Part shown: in pieces, positions 6,285 to 7,493 of the stretch
Layout of the letters: every line of letters begins with the position of its first letter
Numbering within the stretch: position 1 is the stretch's first letter
Source of the DNA: Planctomycetaceae bacterium
GTDB taxonomy: Bacteria > Planctomycetota > Planctomycetia > Pirellulales > Thermoguttaceae
Reading direction: 5' to 3'
NCBI GenBank assembly: GCA_031282385.1
Contig: JAITDV010000425.1
Coordinates: 1 to 7,493, forward strand
DNA length: 7,493 nt
Made by a program: the position numbers and the translations under genes
The notes under the pieces: generated by a model
What the model saw: only the letters and a program-made list of their open reading frames with translations
Databases searched by the model: none
What the model was told of the DNA's origin: nothing

Positions 6285-6386
6285 AAACTGTTCATAATTT
6301 AAGTTTCGTTTACCTCCGTCTGCTTACCTATCGGACAGCAGGCTTTTACGCTCTTGAGTCGCACAATTTATAATACAAACAGTATA
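6285..6386 (-). repeat. Family 2 repeat, copy 5
   Basis: The copy has the same orientation as copies 3 and 4. It starts AAACTGTTCATAATTTAAG and ends CACAATTTATAATACAAACAG. The block TTTTACGCTCTTGAGTC is intact, and the hairpin is TCTGCTTACC (6319-6328), loop TATC, GGACAGCAGG (6333-6342). It lies about 90 bp downstream of the fumC stop. Confidence 0.8.
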
Positions 6387-6477
6387 ATGGTAATCATGCG
6401 CAGATTAACGAAAATAAAAAAGGCAAACAGTTTAGAAATCCTTTATCTTTTAATTCAACTGCACAAAGTTCTCGAAT

Positions 6478-7493
6478 TTATTTTGTTTTTGTCATTGTCA
6501 TTGGGTCGAGAGCTTTTTGGAGGTCGTCTTTGTTTAGGACATTTTTTTCGTTGCAAATATCGCGAACAGTTTTACCGGTTTTGAAGGCTTCTTTTGCAAT
6601 TGCTGCGGCTTTTTCGTAACCGATATAAGGATTTAAGCCTGTCGCCATTGCCAAGCTTTGTTCAATTGCGTCTCTGCAAATGGATTCGTTTGCTTCCAAG
6701 CCGTTGAGAGCTTTTTGTACGAATATATTTGTTGCGGCGGCGAGTATGCGTATGGATTCGATGGCGGTATCTGCGAGTACGGGCATCATGATATTGAGTT
6801 GGAATTGACCTCCGGTAACGGCGGCGGTGGTTATGGTTTGATCGTTTCCCGCGACCCGCGCAGCAACTTGCATCAGACTTTCGCACAATACCGGATTGAC
6901 TTTACCCGGCATAATTGAGCTTCCCGGCTGTAAATCAGGAAGCACTACTTCATAATAACCGCATCGAGGTCCGCTGGACAAAAAGCGAATATTGTTAGCA
7001 ACATTCATTAACGTAACAGAAATTGATTTGATCAGTGCGTGTGCTGTAACCAGACCGTCGCGTTGTGCGTTAGCTTCAAAATGGTCTTGTGCTTCAACAA
7101 ACGGAATTGACGTTAATTCCGCTAACTTTTCAGAAACTTTTTTTCCGAATTCAGGATGAGTATTCAATCCTGTTCCAACTGCCGTTCCGCCAACAGGTAA
7201 TTCTAAAACTTGTTCTATGGCGAGTTTTGCCCGTTCTTTTGCCAATTCAACTTGACGTGCGAAACCTCCGAACTCTTGTCCGAGAGTCATTGGTACTGCG
7301 TCTGCAAGATGTGTTCGACCGATTTTGAGAACTTCTTTCCACAATTGCGATTTTTGTAACAATATTTCATGGCAAGCCGACAAAGATGGAATCAAAATAG
7401 TCTTGATCAAATTGGCAACTGCGACGTGAATTGCGGTTGGAAATATATCGTTTGTGCTTTGACCGAGGTTGACGTGATCGTTTGGGTGTATTC
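6478..7493 (-). CDS. fumC: Class II fumarate hydratase, 5' end beyond the window
   Basis: The enzyme interconverts malate and fumarate in the cytosol as a homotetramer of the aspartase/fumarase superfamily. The frame is open to the window edge, so the visible 337 residues are the C-terminal part; comparison with the 467-residue E. coli FumC implies about 128 residues are missing. No start codon is visible, and an internal TTG at 7410 is not the start because HPNDHVN and GQSTNDIFPTA, both family motifs, lie upstream in frame. Visible signatures are HPND (secondary carboxylate site), KIGRTHLADA (matching T187 and H188 of E. coli), GTGLNTHPEF, SGPRCG, and the loop GSSIMPGKVNP with the catalytic serine (E. 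coli S318) and the Lys and Asn of the same loop. GTGLNTHPEF and SGPRCG favour fumarase over aspartase or argininosuccinate lyase. It lies upstream of sdhC on the same strand. Confidence 0.95.
   Translation of the reverse strand, partial: IHPNDHVNLGQSTNDIFPTAIHVAVANLIKTILIPSLSACHEILLQKSQLWKEVLKIGRTHLADAVPMTLGQEFGGFARQVELAKERAKLAIEQVLELPVGGTAVGTGLNTHPEFGKKVSEKLAELTSIPFVEAQDHFEANAQRDGLVTAHALIKSISVTLMNVANNIRFLSSGPRCGYYEVVLPDLQPGSSIMPGKVNPVLCESLMQVAARVAGNDQTITTAAVTGGQFQLNIMMPVLADTAIESIRILAAATNIFVQKALNGLEANESICRDAIEQSLAMATGLNPYIGYEKAAAIAKEAFKTGKTVRDICNEKNVLNKDDLQKALDPMTMTKTK

Larger units (their letters stand above)
6034..6477. other. 444-bp gap between fumC and sdhC
   Basis: The gap contains family 2 copy 5 (6285-6386) and family 1 copy C (6077-6226). 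The 58 bp between them are AT-rich; 6256-6280 has slight similarity to a family 2 end (AATTAAAGTGGAC), too weak to call. About 90 bp between copy 5 and the fumC stop show no hairpin-plus-T-tract terminator. No gene is supported. Confidence 0.65.

Noticed and set aside
1539..6386. Integron attC sites or a CRISPR array as explanations for the repeats
   Set aside because: The repeats are about 100-190 bp, irregularly spaced, in both orientations, with transposon-like ends; no core GTTRRRY/RYYYAAC sites, spacers, integrase or cas genes are present.

Overview
The window reads as a chromosomal segment of a Bacteroidota bacterium. The flavoprotein and iron-sulfur subunits look closest, from memory, to the Bacteroides-type succinate dehydrogenase/fumarate reductase. 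The membrane subunit is the single-chain cytochrome b558 type, no clear Shine-Dalgarno sequences precede the genes, and the one promoter-like box seen fits the Bacteroidota TAnnTTTG pattern. No database search was possible, so the phylum call rests on recognition only.

All five protein genes lie on the minus strand, so transcription runs from high to low coordinates: fumC (class II fumarase, 5' end cut by the window edge), sdhC, sdhA, sdhB, and a two-domain AspT/YidE-type (AAEx family) transporter that lacks the usual cytosolic RCK_C insert. Together they suggest one metabolic route: malate to fumarate (FumC), fumarate to succinate with menaquinol (or the reverse; SdhCAB/FrdCAB), and possibly export of the dicarboxylate. 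Export is an inference from family and context.

The unusual part is between the genes. The four intergenic gaps (393, 471, 268 and 444 bp) are much larger than expected for an sdhCAB cluster and are largely filled by two families of short non-coding repeats. Family 1 (192, 192 and 150 bp; 1559-1750, 2930-3121, 6077-6226) has about 18-bp terminal inverted repeats, a large internal hairpin and a perfect 3-bp target duplication (ATT, AAT, ATT) at every copy, so it behaves as a MITE. Family 2 (about 100 bp, five copies) has imperfect terminal inverted repeats and a central hairpin whose arms show a compensatory change. One family 1 element sits inside a family 2 copy, and the undisrupted sister copies show the empty site. 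Another family 1 element is inserted in the stop codon of sdhA: its first two bases supply the AG of the present TAG, and removing it restores a TGA at the same codon.

Positions 1-281, downstream of the transporter gene, hold nothing I can support as a gene.
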